Source of the DNA: an uncultured Clostridia bacterium
Lineage (GTDB): Bacteria; Bacillota; Clostridia; UMGS1810
Length of the DNA stretch: 64,000 nucleotides
NCBI GenBank assembly: GCA_934500705.1
Contig: CAKSTI010000014.1
Span: 16,422-80,421, forward strand
Direction: 5' to 3'
The translations under genes were made by a program, and so were the position numbers. Within the stretch, counting starts at the first letter, position 1, and each line of letters starts with the position of its first letter. Shown one piece after another: positions 15,824-23,485 of the stretch. The notes beneath the pieces are model-generated. The model saw only the letters and a program-made list of their open reading frames with translations, searched no databases and was not told the origin of the DNA.

Positions 15824-17362
15824 TTGGCTTTTGCAAAGCTGAGTTCCTGCGGAATTAAGGGAATTGACGGCTACATACTGAGCGTTGAAACCGACATTGC
15901 CGCAGGGCTCCCCGGAATAGATATTGTCGGCCTTGCCGACACCGCCGTCAAGGAGTCTAAGGAAAGGCTCAAATCGGCGATAAAGAACAGCGGATTTTCC
16001 ATTCCGCAGAAAAAAATAATAATAAATCTTGCACCGGCGAATACTAAAAAAACCGACGTCTATCTTGACCTTCCGATGAGCATTGCAATTCTTGCCGCAT
16101 CGGGGCAGATTGCAGAGCACCTGACGGAGGACTACCTCATATTGGGCGAGCTGTCGCTCGACGGCGAGATAAGGAGCGCAAGCGGAGTTTTGCCGTCGGC
16201 GGTTACCGCAAGGGAAAACGGCATTAAAAAGATGCTTGTGCCATCGGAAAATGCCGCCGAGGCGTCCGTCGTGGACGGCATAGAGGTCTACGGCGCAAAG
16301 ACGCTTGCGCAAGCGGTTGCCCATCTAAGGGGCGAGGAGAAAATCGAACCGGCCAAGTTTGACGCAGGCGCAGTCTTTGCATCGAACGGCGGATTTGACG
16401 TGGACTTTTGCGATGTGCACGGTCAGGAGAGCGCAAAGCGTGCGCTCGAAATTGCCGCAGCGGGCGGACACAACTGTCTTATGATAGGCTCGCCGGGTTC
16501 GGGCAAGACGATGCTTGCAAAGCGTCTGCCGACGATACTTCCGCCGCTGACGTTTGACGAGGCGCTCGAAGTGACCAAGATATACTCCATCGCCGGCAAA
16601 CTGCCGCCGCAGGTTCCGCTCATTACCAAACGGCCGTTCCGCAGTCCGCACCACACTCTGTCAAGCGTGGCGCTCACGGGAGGCGGTACGGTGCCAAGAC
16701 CGGGCGAGATTAGTCTGGCTCACAGGGGCGTGCTGTTTTTGGACGAGTTCCCCGAATTCCGCAAAGACGCCATAGACGCACTGCGACAGCCGATTGAGGA
16801 GGGCAAGGTGACGGTATCACGTGCGGCGGGCACGGTTACGTTCCCCGGAGCGGTTATGCTCATTGCGAGTATGAACCCCTGCAAATGCGGCTACTACGGC
16901 GACCCTACGAGAGAGTGCACCTGCACGCCGGGGCAAATTCAGAGGTACCTCGGCAAGGTGTCCGGGCCGATGCTCGACAGGTTCGATATGCACATAGAGG
17001 TTGCCGCCGTCAAGTACGACGAGCTTGCATCGGGCGAAAAGTCGGAGAGCTCGGCAGACATTGCAAAGCGTGTAAAGGCGGCAAGGCAAATTCAGCTCAA
17101 ACGCTACGGGGGACTGAGCATCTACTGCAACGCTCAGCTTGACGCCGCACTTATAGAAAAGTTCTGTCCTCTTAGCAGCGACTGCAAGGCGCTTTTAAAA
17201 ACGGCGTTTGAAAATTTGGGGCTCAGCGCACGTGCCCACAGCCGTATACTTAAACTTTCAAGAACCATTGCCGACCTTGAAGGCAGTGAAAACATAGAGC
17301 TTGCACACATTGCGGAGGCAATTCAATACAGAAGTCTTGACAAAAAATTCTGGTACAGATAG
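15824..17362 (+). CDS. comM: ComM/YifB family Mg-chelatase-like AAA+ ATPase
   Basis: The protein has 512 residues, the normal family length. An N-terminal Lon-protease-like fold (residues 1-170) is followed by an AAA+ domain with Walker A GSPGSGKTMLAKRLP and Walker B LFLDEFPEF, a Cys cluster (CKCGYYGDPTRECTC) and the C-terminal Mg-chelatase subdomain. In naturally competent bacteria ComM is a helicase that promotes branch migration of incoming DNA; elsewhere its role is unclear. The start is TTG at 15824 after GGGGGT, reading (M)AFAKLSSCGIKGIDGY, the typical family opening. Confidence 0.92.
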   Translation: MAFAKLSSCGIKGIDGYILSVETDIAAGLPGIDIVGLADTAVKESKERLKSAIKNSGFSIPQKKIIINLAPANTKKTDVYLDLPMSIAILAASGQIAEHLTEDYLILGELSLDGEIRSASGVLPSAVTARENGIKKMLVPSENAAEASVVDGIEVYGAKTLAQAVAHLRGEEKIEPAKFDAGAVFASNGGFDVDFCDVHGQESAKRALEIAAAGGHNCLMIGSPGSGKTMLAKRLPTILPPLTFDEALEVTKIYSIAGKLPPQVPLITKRPFRSPHHTLSSVALTGGGTVPRPGEISLAHRGVLFLDEFPEFRKDAIDALRQPIEEGKVTVSRAAGTVTFPGAVMLIASMNPCKCGYYGDPTRECTCTPGQIQRYLGKVSGPMLDRFDMHIEVAAVKYDELASGEKSESSADIAKRVKAARQIQLKRYGGLSIYCNAQLDAALIEKFCPLSSDCKALLKTAFENLGLSARAHSRILKLSRTIADLEGSENIELAHIAEAIQYRSLDKKFWYR

Positions 17363-17375
17363 GAAGGGACATAAA

Positions 17376-18206
17376 ATGAAAAACAAATTTACATTTCTGC
17401 TTTATCTGCTTTTTCCGATTGCGGTTACGTTCATAGCGTCGGGGTTCGGAAACACGCCGGTTACCGTGGGGGCGTTTATCGTGTCGCTCCTTTTGCTGGC
17501 GTTCTTTTTGCGTGCAGACCTCTTGATGCTTATGGGTATGCACGCCTATCAGACAAACCGCTCCAAGGGATTTGTGCTTATGGAGCACGCTATGAAAACG
17601 GGCAAACTGCGCCCCAAGAGCCGTCTTTTGTACGCATATCTGCTTGTGAGAAACGGCGAGCTTGACGAGGCGGAGAGGATTATAAACAAAACCACATACC
17701 TCGGCAAAGACATATTAAAAGACGCCGACTTTAAGACCGCCGAATTTAACCTTGCCTTAATCGACTGGAAAAGGGGCAGGCTCGCAGACGCCATAATGAA
17801 GGCGGAAAAGCTGTACTCCGAGGGGTACTTAAACGGCAATCTTTACGGAACTCTGGGTTATTTTTACATTGCGAACAACGAAATTGACAAGGCCATTGAG
17901 CTTTCAAAAGAGGCGGTGGAATACAACCCCGACGACCTCATCTGCCGTGACAACCTCGGTCAGGCGTACATCATAAGCGGTGAGCTTGACAAGGCGCAGG
18001 AAATCTACGGCGAGGTGTTGAAGCGTGACCCGGAATTTATAGAGCCGTACTACAACTACGCAACGCTTTTGGAAAAGCGTGCCGAGCTTGCCGACGCCGC
18101 CGACTATTACAGAAAGGCTCTCACCTATCCGCAGAAATATCTGTCCACCGTAACGCACGAGCAGGTAGAGGACGCACTCGCACGTGTTGAGGAGCTGCTC
18201 AAATAA
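17376..18206 (+). CDS. Membrane-anchored tetratricopeptide repeat protein
   Basis: The 276-residue protein has two N-terminal membrane segments (about residues 6-22 and 29-48) followed by several TPR units in the cytoplasm, clearest at LYGTLGYFYIANNEIDKAIE and CRDNLGQAYIISGELDKAQE. TPRs bind partner proteins; no partner or function can be named. The start at 17376 has GGAAGGG upstream. It follows the comM-like gene after 13 bases and precedes the LarC-like gene by 16 bases, so the three are probably co-transcribed. Confidence 0.8.
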   Translation: MKNKFTFLLYLLFPIAVTFIASGFGNTPVTVGAFIVSLLLLAFFLRADLLMLMGMHAYQTNRSKGFVLMEHAMKTGKLRPKSRLLYAYLLVRNGELDEAERIINKTTYLGKDILKDADFKTAEFNLALIDWKRGRLADAIMKAEKLYSEGYLNGNLYGTLGYFYIANNEIDKAIELSKEAVEYNPDDLICRDNLGQAYIISGELDKAQEIYGEVLKRDPEFIEPYYNYATLLEKRAELADAADYYRKALTYPQKYLSTVTHEQVEDALARVEELLK

Positions 18207-18222
18207 ATTCGGAAGTGATTAT

Positions 18223-18909
18223 ATGAAAATTCTATACATCGACTGCTTCTTGGGTTTCAGCGCACCGATGCTCACAGGTGCGCTTATTGACCTGGGTGCG
18301 GACGAGGGGGAAATAAACCGCCGCCTTGCCGCAGAAGTGCCGTCGGCAGTGCTCAAAGTGCAAAAGACCGAGCGCTCTATGCTCGAATGTACCCTTGCGG
18401 AAGTTGACACGCAAAACTGTGCTCCCGACTGCGCCGCAAAGAACGCACTCGCAGTCAAAGCGCTTGAAGTTTACCGCAAATTTTGCGGTGAGCCGACCGA
18501 GGATAAAATTTTGCAGATTATATCGCAAGCGGTGTGCATAAGCGCCGCCTGCGAGCTTTTGGGAGTTGAATTTGTGATGTGCTCGTCCGTGAGCGTGGGC
18601 ACATTAACCGAGGAAACCGAAGCAAGCGTGGAGATATTCAAGTCGTACGGCATAACTTTCGGCAATGCAGACGAAAACTGCACGCTCACAGACGCACAGG
18701 GTGCCGCCTTCCTTGCCGCACTTGTAAGCGAGTACGGGGCGATGCCGGATATGGATATTGAAAAAATCGGTTACGGCGCAGGGGAAAAGGAACTCTCCTC
18801 GCCAAATCTCATAAGGGCGGTGCTGGGAACGCAAAACGATGTTCCGCTGTCGGAAATGTTTGAAAGTGTTAGGCAGGATAGAGTTGAATTTGCATTGTCT
18901 GTCGACTGA
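18223..18909 (+). CDS. LarC N-terminal-like protein, degenerate and truncated
   Basis: The 228-residue protein resembles the N-terminal part (LarC1) of the nickel-inserting cyclometallase that makes the lactate racemase cofactor: MKILYIDCFLGFSAPMLTGALIDLGA corresponds to the family opening, and FVMCSSVSVGT to the conserved VPLGxGT-like segment. The family's GISGDM motif reads GFSAPM, so the conserved Gly-Asp is lost. The C-terminal half of LarC is absent and no downstream frame supplies it. The last residues (about VRQDRVEFALSVD) are encoded by a relic of a MITE end. It is probably non-functional or repurposed. No larA, larB or larE is visible in the window. Confidence 0.55.
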   Translation: MKILYIDCFLGFSAPMLTGALIDLGADEGEINRRLAAEVPSAVLKVQKTERSMLECTLAEVDTQNCAPDCAAKNALAVKALEVYRKFCGEPTEDKILQIISQAVCISAACELLGVEFVMCSSVSVGTLTEETEASVEIFKSYGITFGNADENCTLTDAQGAAFLAALVSEYGAMPDMDIEKIGYGAGEKELSSPNLIRAVLGTQNDVPLSEMFESVRQDRVEFALSVD

Positions 18910-18914
18910 ATTTA
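18870..18914 (+). repeat. Relic left end of the 276-bp MITE family
   Basis: About 45 bases match the left end of the elements at 54181 and 60981 with a handful of substitutions: TAGGCAGGA, TTGCATTG and TGTCGACTGAATTT are shared. No right end is found nearby, so this is a decayed or partly deleted copy. It forms the 3' end of the LarC-like reading frame. Confidence 0.7.
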
Positions 18915-18944
18915 TAGCTTTTTGCAGTAAAGCATATTGCAGTT

Positions 18945-18976
18945 TGCAAAAAAATAAGCTGTCCGCAAGGACAGCT
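18945..18976 (-). terminator. Intrinsic terminator after the SCP2-like gene
   Basis: An 8-bp stem AGCTGTCC / GGACAGCT with GCAA loop; on the minus strand it is followed by TTATTTTTTTG. Confidence 0.8.
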
Positions 18977-18984
18977 CATCTTAT

Positions 18985-19536
18985 TTACTTTGTTTTCTTT
19001 GCCGGCTTTTCGGTCTTTTTGGTTTCAGCCGTTTTTTTAGGTTCTTTCGCCTTTACGGGCTTGTCAGCCGTCTTGGGCTCTGCCGGTTTTTCTTTCTTTT
19101 CTGCCTTCTTAGGCTCTGCCGGCTTTTCGGCCTTTTTAACCTCTGCCTTCTTTTCCGCCTTGGGGGCTTTTTCCTTTTTAACCGCCGTCTTTTTGGGTGC
19201 CTTTTTCTCCGTCTTGGGGAACAGCTCCACTATTGCGGTAACGTGGGCGATGCTTCCGTCTACGGCAATTATACCGTCAGCAAGAGCCTTTTCGAGCTCC
19301 AGCTTTCTGCCGATAAGTTTCTCAAAATCAGCGGCTTTGGCAGTAATCATAGCTGTGTAATCGTGATAGTCGTAAGGTTCTACCGAAAAAATGTCGTTGA
19401 TATTGGAAATGTAAAATGCGCCGCCGCAGTCGTCATCTACCATATTTACCTGAATGGCGATGTCCTCATTTAGCTTTGATGAATTAATCTTATTGAATTT
19501 CTTTTTGATTTTCGCAAATTTCTCGATAAAGTTCAT
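18985..19536 (-). CDS. SCP2 sterol-carrier-like domain protein with Lys/Ala/Pro/Glu-rich tail
   Basis: The protein has 183 residues. Residues 1-105 look like a small SCP2-like domain (AIQVNMVDDDCGGAFYISN, then AADFEKLIGRKLELEKALADG), a lipid-binding fold found alone in many Firmicutes. From about residue 106 the chain is a low-complexity run of KKTAVKKEKAPKAEKKA type, resembling histone H1-like tails and very basic overall. The start at 19536 has AAGGATTG upstream. The tail could bind nucleic acid or the cell wall; nothing in the sequence decides this. Confidence 0.65.
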   Translation of the reverse strand: MNFIEKFAKIKKKFNKINSSKLNEDIAIQVNMVDDDCGGAFYISNINDIFSVEPYDYHDYTAMITAKAADFEKLIGRKLELEKALADGIIAVDGSIAHVTAIVELFPKTEKKAPKKTAVKKEKAPKAEKKAEVKKAEKPAEPKKAEKKEKPAEPKTADKPVKAKEPKKTAETKKTEKPAKKTK

Positions 19537-19626
19537 AATATCAATCCTTTCATATAATTGTTTAACCATATAAATTTTGCACCGTCAACCACAATTTGCC
19601 TCCGTAGAATATGCCCTATTTTATTG

Positions 19627-20511
19627 CTACAAGAACATACAAGTTCCCGCAAAACATACTATTATGCTCAAAATCAGCTTTTTTGAAATTTGTTCCTTAA
19701 AAAATATTATCCCTGTCACAGACGAAAAGATAATTGTTCCTCCTGTAATTAACGGATATAAAACCGTTGCCGGAAGATTTTTTGCTCCGTTTAATTGCAG
19801 AATATATGACAGTCCGCTGAGCAGCGTTGAAAGTACAATTAAAAACACTCCCCACGCAAAACCGCTTTTATTGCACTTATCGGCATTTTTATCTTTTTTG
19901 CCGATTTTTACTACCATATACGCTATTGCGGCGATAATGAACTTTGCAATGCCCGTTGCTATAACAAATTCCGTCTCCGTTATGCAAAAATATGTTTTTT
20001 CTATCTGATGCATCTTTGCGGCAACACTGCTTATACCGTTTAAGAAAAATATAATCACACACAGGGCAAGTATTCGTTTGCCCGGCAACTTTTTATCGTT
20101 TGCCGTAAGCGCTATTGCAAATATTATCAGAATAAGCCCTGCCAAATGCATAAGCGAAAGTTTTTCATGAAGAAACAATACCCCCCACACATATGGGACA
20201 AACATTCCGCCGCACATCAGAAACAAAGTGTAAAAAGCCATACTTCCTGATTTAAGCACCCTGAATCCAAGTATGTTATAACTCATAACACTAAGCGCAA
20301 CTATGCCTGCCATCAGTATTGAAAACGCCGAAAACTCAAACTTAAACCCGTTTATTGCAAAAAATATAATTGCCGTAAACAATCCGATAAGGGCATTGAA
20401 TTTAAGCCCTGTTTCAAGTGATGTTCCGTATCGTTTCTGATAAAGCTTATTCACAGCAAAATCTCCGGCAAGCAGTATCACCGCCAAAACAATCATTAAA
20501 TAATATTTCAT
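19627..20511 (-). CDS. EamA/DMT family transporter
   Basis: The 294-residue protein has about ten predicted membrane helices in two repeated halves, as in drug/metabolite transporters of the EamA family (helix 4 GSMAFYTLFLMCGGMFVPYVWG and a matching segment TVLYPLITGGTIIFSSVTGIIFF near the C-terminus). It follows the GH28 gene on the same strand after 24 bases, so it probably moves a sugar or sugar acid connected with that enzyme. The start at 20511 has GAGG upstream. It resembles in size and layout the EamA protein at 33512. Confidence 0.85.
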   Translation of the reverse strand: MKYYLMIVLAVILLAGDFAVNKLYQKRYGTSLETGLKFNALIGLFTAIIFFAINGFKFEFSAFSILMAGIVALSVMSYNILGFRVLKSGSMAFYTLFLMCGGMFVPYVWGVLFLHEKLSLMHLAGLILIIFAIALTANDKKLPGKRILALCVIIFFLNGISSVAAKMHQIEKTYFCITETEFVIATGIAKFIIAAIAYMVVKIGKKDKNADKCNKSGFAWGVFLIVLSTLLSGLSYILQLNGAKNLPATVLYPLITGGTIIFSSVTGIIFFKEQISKKLILSIIVCFAGTCMFL

Positions 20512-20535
20512 ATGTATTTCCTCACGCCTTAACGG

Positions 20536-21909
20536 TTATATCGGCTTGCAATCAAACATGCTGTCTGCCTGCTTTGTAATACTTTTCGGTTTTTTGTCGC
20601 ATTTTAGTCCTTTAACTTTGACATTGCCGTCTGTCCAAGTTTTGATAAGCATTTCCGCCTCGTAGTTTTTAATCACAACATTATCAAGCGTTATGGTGTC
20701 AAAGTTTGCTGCCTGAATAAGCTGTGCATTATCAATATCATTTTTCATTGAAATATTGCAGTTTTTCATATTCAGTGTAACCTTTTCATCTTTATCACCA
20801 TAAAGAATTGACGGCATCAAAAGGTTTGTTGCCGTAATATTTTCAAAAGAAATATTGCTTAGCGGTCTGTTAAGCTGCCACATTTCATTTCCCGAATAGT
20901 TATAATGCAGGAGTTTATCCGCACCGTCCACCGTACAGTCGGAAATAACGATATTCCCCGGCCTGTTCGGAATACCGACAGAATAATCCCCGTAATAGGT
21001 AAATACGCTGAGCATATTATTTCTGTGTCCGGCAAGCTCCGGCTTTACACCGTTTCTCTTTTCTTCATCTGTCAGGCTTCCTCTGAAAAGATATTTGCAA
21101 GGTCCGTATATACGGCACTTTTCAACATACACATTCGTTCCGCCAAAACGCATAGCGCTGCAAGCCGAATTAAGAATACAGTTTGTCACAAAAACATTTG
21201 TGTTTGCAAATCCCGCAACACAGTCATCACCCGTGTAAAAGCTGCAGCCGTTTATTTTAACATTCTCGCACCCTGTAATATGTATTCCGTCATGTCCTGC
21301 ATAGACAGAGATATCCTCAGCCACGACATTTTCACAGTAAAAAAGAGCATTTGCCCAGTTAGCGCTATCCTTAACCGAATAGCCCGAAAGGCGCACATTT
21401 TTGCAGTTGAACATATTTATGCAATGCGGTCCGCGATAGTTTTCTTCTCCAAGTTCATCAAAACAGTCACTGCCGTCAAGAAAAGAATTTTCTTCGCCGA
21501 TAATTACAACATTTTCAGCATTTACAGCCTTTATAAGAGCATTGTTCCAACGACTGCCGGGCTTTCCGTAAAATTCATAATCCTTAACTTCGTCCAATTC
21601 AGTTCTTTTCCAAGTTTTATTTGTTATTTCACTTTCGCTTAACGGTTCGACCGTATCGCTTAAATATCCGAAATAGTCCTCCGGGCTGCGGCTGCCTTTC
21701 AGTGTTGCACCCGACTTTAAGTACAGCGTGCAATTCGACCTAATCCTGATGCCGCCTGTTAAATAAACGCCCTCCGGAACAATAACTGTTCCTCCGCCGT
21801 TTTTGAAACATTCGTCTATCGCCTTTTGAATTTTTTCGGTTTGAAGCTCATCAGAATCTGCAATCGCTCCAAAATCGGTTATCAAGTACATATTGCTGTT
21901 TTTATTCAT
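20536..21909 (-). CDS. Glycoside hydrolase family 28-like protein (polygalacturonase fold)
   Basis: The 457-residue protein has no signal peptide. It opens with YLITDFGAIADSDELQTEKIQKAID and GGGTVIVPEGVYLTGGI, the standard start of right-handed beta-helix pectinases, followed by HDGIHITGCENVKINGCSFYTG and then DDC, which holds the catalytic Asp pair of GH28. The GHG motif expected next is replaced by SAMRFGG, so the substrate may differ from polygalacturonate. Absence of a signal peptide suggests action on imported oligosaccharides. The start at 21909 has GAGGTAG upstream. It heads a two-gene operon with the EamA transporter, read from a consensus promoter at 22013-22041. Confidence 0.82.
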   Translation of the reverse strand: MNKNSNMYLITDFGAIADSDELQTEKIQKAIDECFKNGGGTVIVPEGVYLTGGIRIRSNCTLYLKSGATLKGSRSPEDYFGYLSDTVEPLSESEITNKTWKRTELDEVKDYEFYGKPGSRWNNALIKAVNAENVVIIGEENSFLDGSDCFDELGEENYRGPHCINMFNCKNVRLSGYSVKDSANWANALFYCENVVAEDISVYAGHDGIHITGCENVKINGCSFYTGDDCVAGFANTNVFVTNCILNSACSAMRFGGTNVYVEKCRIYGPCKYLFRGSLTDEEKRNGVKPELAGHRNNMLSVFTYYGDYSVGIPNRPGNIVISDCTVDGADKLLHYNYSGNEMWQLNRPLSNISFENITATNLLMPSILYGDKDEKVTLNMKNCNISMKNDIDNAQLIQAANFDTITLDNVVIKNYEAEMLIKTWTDGNVKVKGLKCDKKPKSITKQADSMFDCKPI

Positions 21910-21979
21910 ATTCTCTACCTCAAAAATTTCTATATGAATTGCTTTTTAATTTAAGCAAAATTGTGTTTGATATTACATA

Positions 21980-22008
21980 GGCAGTGGGGACTCGAACCCT
22001 CCACTACC
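21980..22008 (-). other. T-arm-like hairpin at the 5' end of the GH28 transcript
   Basis: On the minus strand GGTAGTGG ... CCACTGCC pairs over 8 bp (one G-U) around GGTTCGAGTCC. The block looks like the T-arm and 3' acceptor strand of a tRNA with a 2-base insertion, but no other tRNA part is upstream. It begins within a few bases of the predicted transcription start. It may be a decayed tRNA end or a leader structure. Confidence 0.45.
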
Positions 22009-22012
22009 CATT

Positions 22013-22041
22013 ATTATACAATTTAACTTTGCACTTGTCAA
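22013..22041 (-). promoter_or_regulatory. Perfect consensus sigma-A promoter of the GH28-EamA operon
   Basis: TTGACA (22036-22041), 17-base spacer, TATAAT (22013-22018) on the minus strand; the leader to the start codon is about 95 bases. Confidence 0.85.
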
Positions 22042-22130
22042 CAAGAAAACTGTCGATTATTGTTTCACACTAAATTTTGCGCCAAAACGGGCGTAAATAT
22101 GTAGAATTTTTAAAAAAATTGTGCTCCGTC

Positions 22131-22159
22131 TTGCAAAACTCGACCCGTTTTGATATAAT
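22131..22159 (+). promoter_or_regulatory. Sigma-A promoter of the 2-oxoacid oxidoreductase operon
   Basis: TTGCAA (22131-22136), 17-base spacer, TATAAT (22154-22159), about 38 bases before the first gene of the operon. Confidence 0.75.
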
Positions 22160-22197
22160 GTAATGAAATACAAGTTGCAGCGTGAGAGGTGTTTGAT

Positions 22198-22596
22198 GTG
22201 ACGGGCAAGGGCGTTGTTGTAAAGACGGATTTTAAAACCGCAACAGTCAGAATACGCAAGTCCTCTGCCTGCGGACACGACTGCGGAGATTGCCGTGCGT
22301 GCGGCGATGCCGAATTTTTGGCAACGGTTACAAACAGCGTCGGCGCAAAGGTCGGCGACACGGTAATCATAGGTGCGCCGAGCGGAAAGGTGCTTGCATA
22401 CTCGTTTCTGCTATATATATTGCCGATTTTGGGTGCGGCAGTCTGTTACGCCGTATCGGGCGTATTTTTTTCAAAGCCTTTTTTTCGCACGCTGTGCATT
22501 GTCATTTGGTTTACAGTGTGGTTTTTTGCGGTAAGGCGCATAAGCCGACGGGTTAAAATGAGCACAATTCTGGGGGTTGCCGATGAAAAGGATTAA
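22198..22596 (+). CDS. RseC/MucC-like small membrane protein with Cys cluster
   Basis: The 132-residue protein has an N-terminal Cys-rich segment (SSACGHDCGDCRACG) followed by a beta-rich part and two membrane helices (about residues 68-85 and 97-112). This is the layout of RseC/SoxR-reducing-system proteins, which often accompany Rnf-type or other ferredoxin-linked complexes. The GTG at 22198 was chosen because GAGAGG ends 8 bases before it; a GTG at 22189 sits on that site. It overlaps the next gene by 14 bases and opens the ferredoxin oxidoreductase operon. A redox role is inferred from its neighbours. Confidence 0.75.
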   Translation: MTGKGVVVKTDFKTATVRIRKSSACGHDCGDCRACGDAEFLATVTNSVGAKVGDTVIIGAPSGKVLAYSFLLYILPILGAAVCYAVSGVFFSKPFFRTLCIVIWFTVWFFAVRRISRRVKMSTILGVADEKD

Positions 22597-23248
22597 TATT
22601 TTTACAGGTCATTACGGCAGCGGTAAGACCGAGTTTGCCATAAACTTTGCACTTAAATTAAAAGAAAAATACGACAAAGTCGTAATCTGCGATATGGATA
22701 TTGTAAATCCGTACTTTCGCACAAACGATATAAGCGACTTTTTAAACGAAAAGGGAATACGGGTTATCGCTCCCGACTACGCCTGCACAAACGTTGACAT
22801 TCCGGTTCTGCCGGGGGATATTCTGTCGGTGTTTGCAAACAAAGACGTGCACGCCGTTTTGGACATCGGCGGCGACGACGACGGCGCAGTTGCGCTGGGG
22901 CAGTACTTTAACTACCTTAAAGACGAGGACTTTGATATGTTCTTTGTGCTCAATTTGCTGCGGCCGCTCACGCAGAGCACCGACGACATTGCCGAGCTTG
23001 CATCAAACATTGAGCTTATGTCAAGGCTGCGTCTTACATCGCTTATTGACAACACAAATCTATCCTACCTCACCGAGCCCGTGCACGTTGCGGACAGCAT
23101 AGCGAGGGCTGAGGAAATTGCGGAAAGGCTCGGTATTCCGCTTTCGTACATTGCAGGCACAAAGGAAAATTTAAGGGACGTGCCGCAGGAATACAAAGAC
23201 AAAACATTCCCTATGGAGCTTTTTATGAAGCTGCCTTTTGATATATAA
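22583..23248 (+). CDS. P-loop ATPase (MinD/ParA-like), operon partner of oxidoreductase
   Basis: The protein has 221 residues. It starts MKRINIFTGHYGSGKTEFAIN with Walker A GHYGSGKT and has CDMDIVNPYFR as the switch region and VLDIGGDDDGAV as Walker B. It lacks the deviant second Lys of true MinD. Its place directly before the ferredoxin, alpha, beta and gamma genes suggests a service role, for example in cluster or subunit assembly, but no function is established to my knowledge. The start at 22583 follows GGGGG at 6 bases. Confidence 0.7.
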   Translation: MKRINIFTGHYGSGKTEFAINFALKLKEKYDKVVICDMDIVNPYFRTNDISDFLNEKGIRVIAPDYACTNVDIPVLPGDILSVFANKDVHAVLDIGGDDDGAVALGQYFNYLKDEDFDMFFVLNLLRPLTQSTDDIAELASNIELMSRLRLTSLIDNTNLSYLTEPVHVADSIARAEEIAERLGIPLSYIAGTKENLRDVPQEYKDKTFPMELFMKLPFDI

Positions 23249-23265
23249 CCAAAGGAGGATACAAT

Positions 23266-23472
23266 ATGGCAAAGGTTACTTTCAACGAGGACAGATGCAA
23301 AGGCTGTCAGCTTTGCACAACCGTATGTCCCAAAAAAATCGTGACAATGGCAACTGACAGAATTAACGCAAAGGGTTTCCACCCGGCGACGGTTATCGAG
23401 ACGGAGAAGTGCATAGGCTGTGCGTTTTGCGCAACCATCTGTCCCGACTGCGTAATTGAAGTGGAAAGATAA
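23266..23472 (+). CDS. 2[4Fe-4S] ferredoxin, delta subunit of 2-oxoacid oxidoreductase
   Basis: The 68-residue protein has two CxxCxxCxxxCP clusters (CKGCQLCTTVCP and CIGCAFCATICP), the form of a bacterial ferredoxin carrying two [4Fe-4S] centres. It would accept electrons from the TPP-dependent subunits next to it. AAGGAGG stands at a good distance before the start. Confidence 0.92.
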   Translation: MAKVTFNEDRCKGCQLCTTVCPKKIVTMATDRINAKGFHPATVIETEKCIGCAFCATICPDCVIEVER

Positions 23473-23485
23473 GGAGGTAACACCA

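Noticed and set aside
21977..22050. A complete tRNA gene at the T-arm-like hairpin
   Set aside because: No D-arm, anticodon arm or 5' acceptor strand; a perfect promoter occupies the place where they would be.
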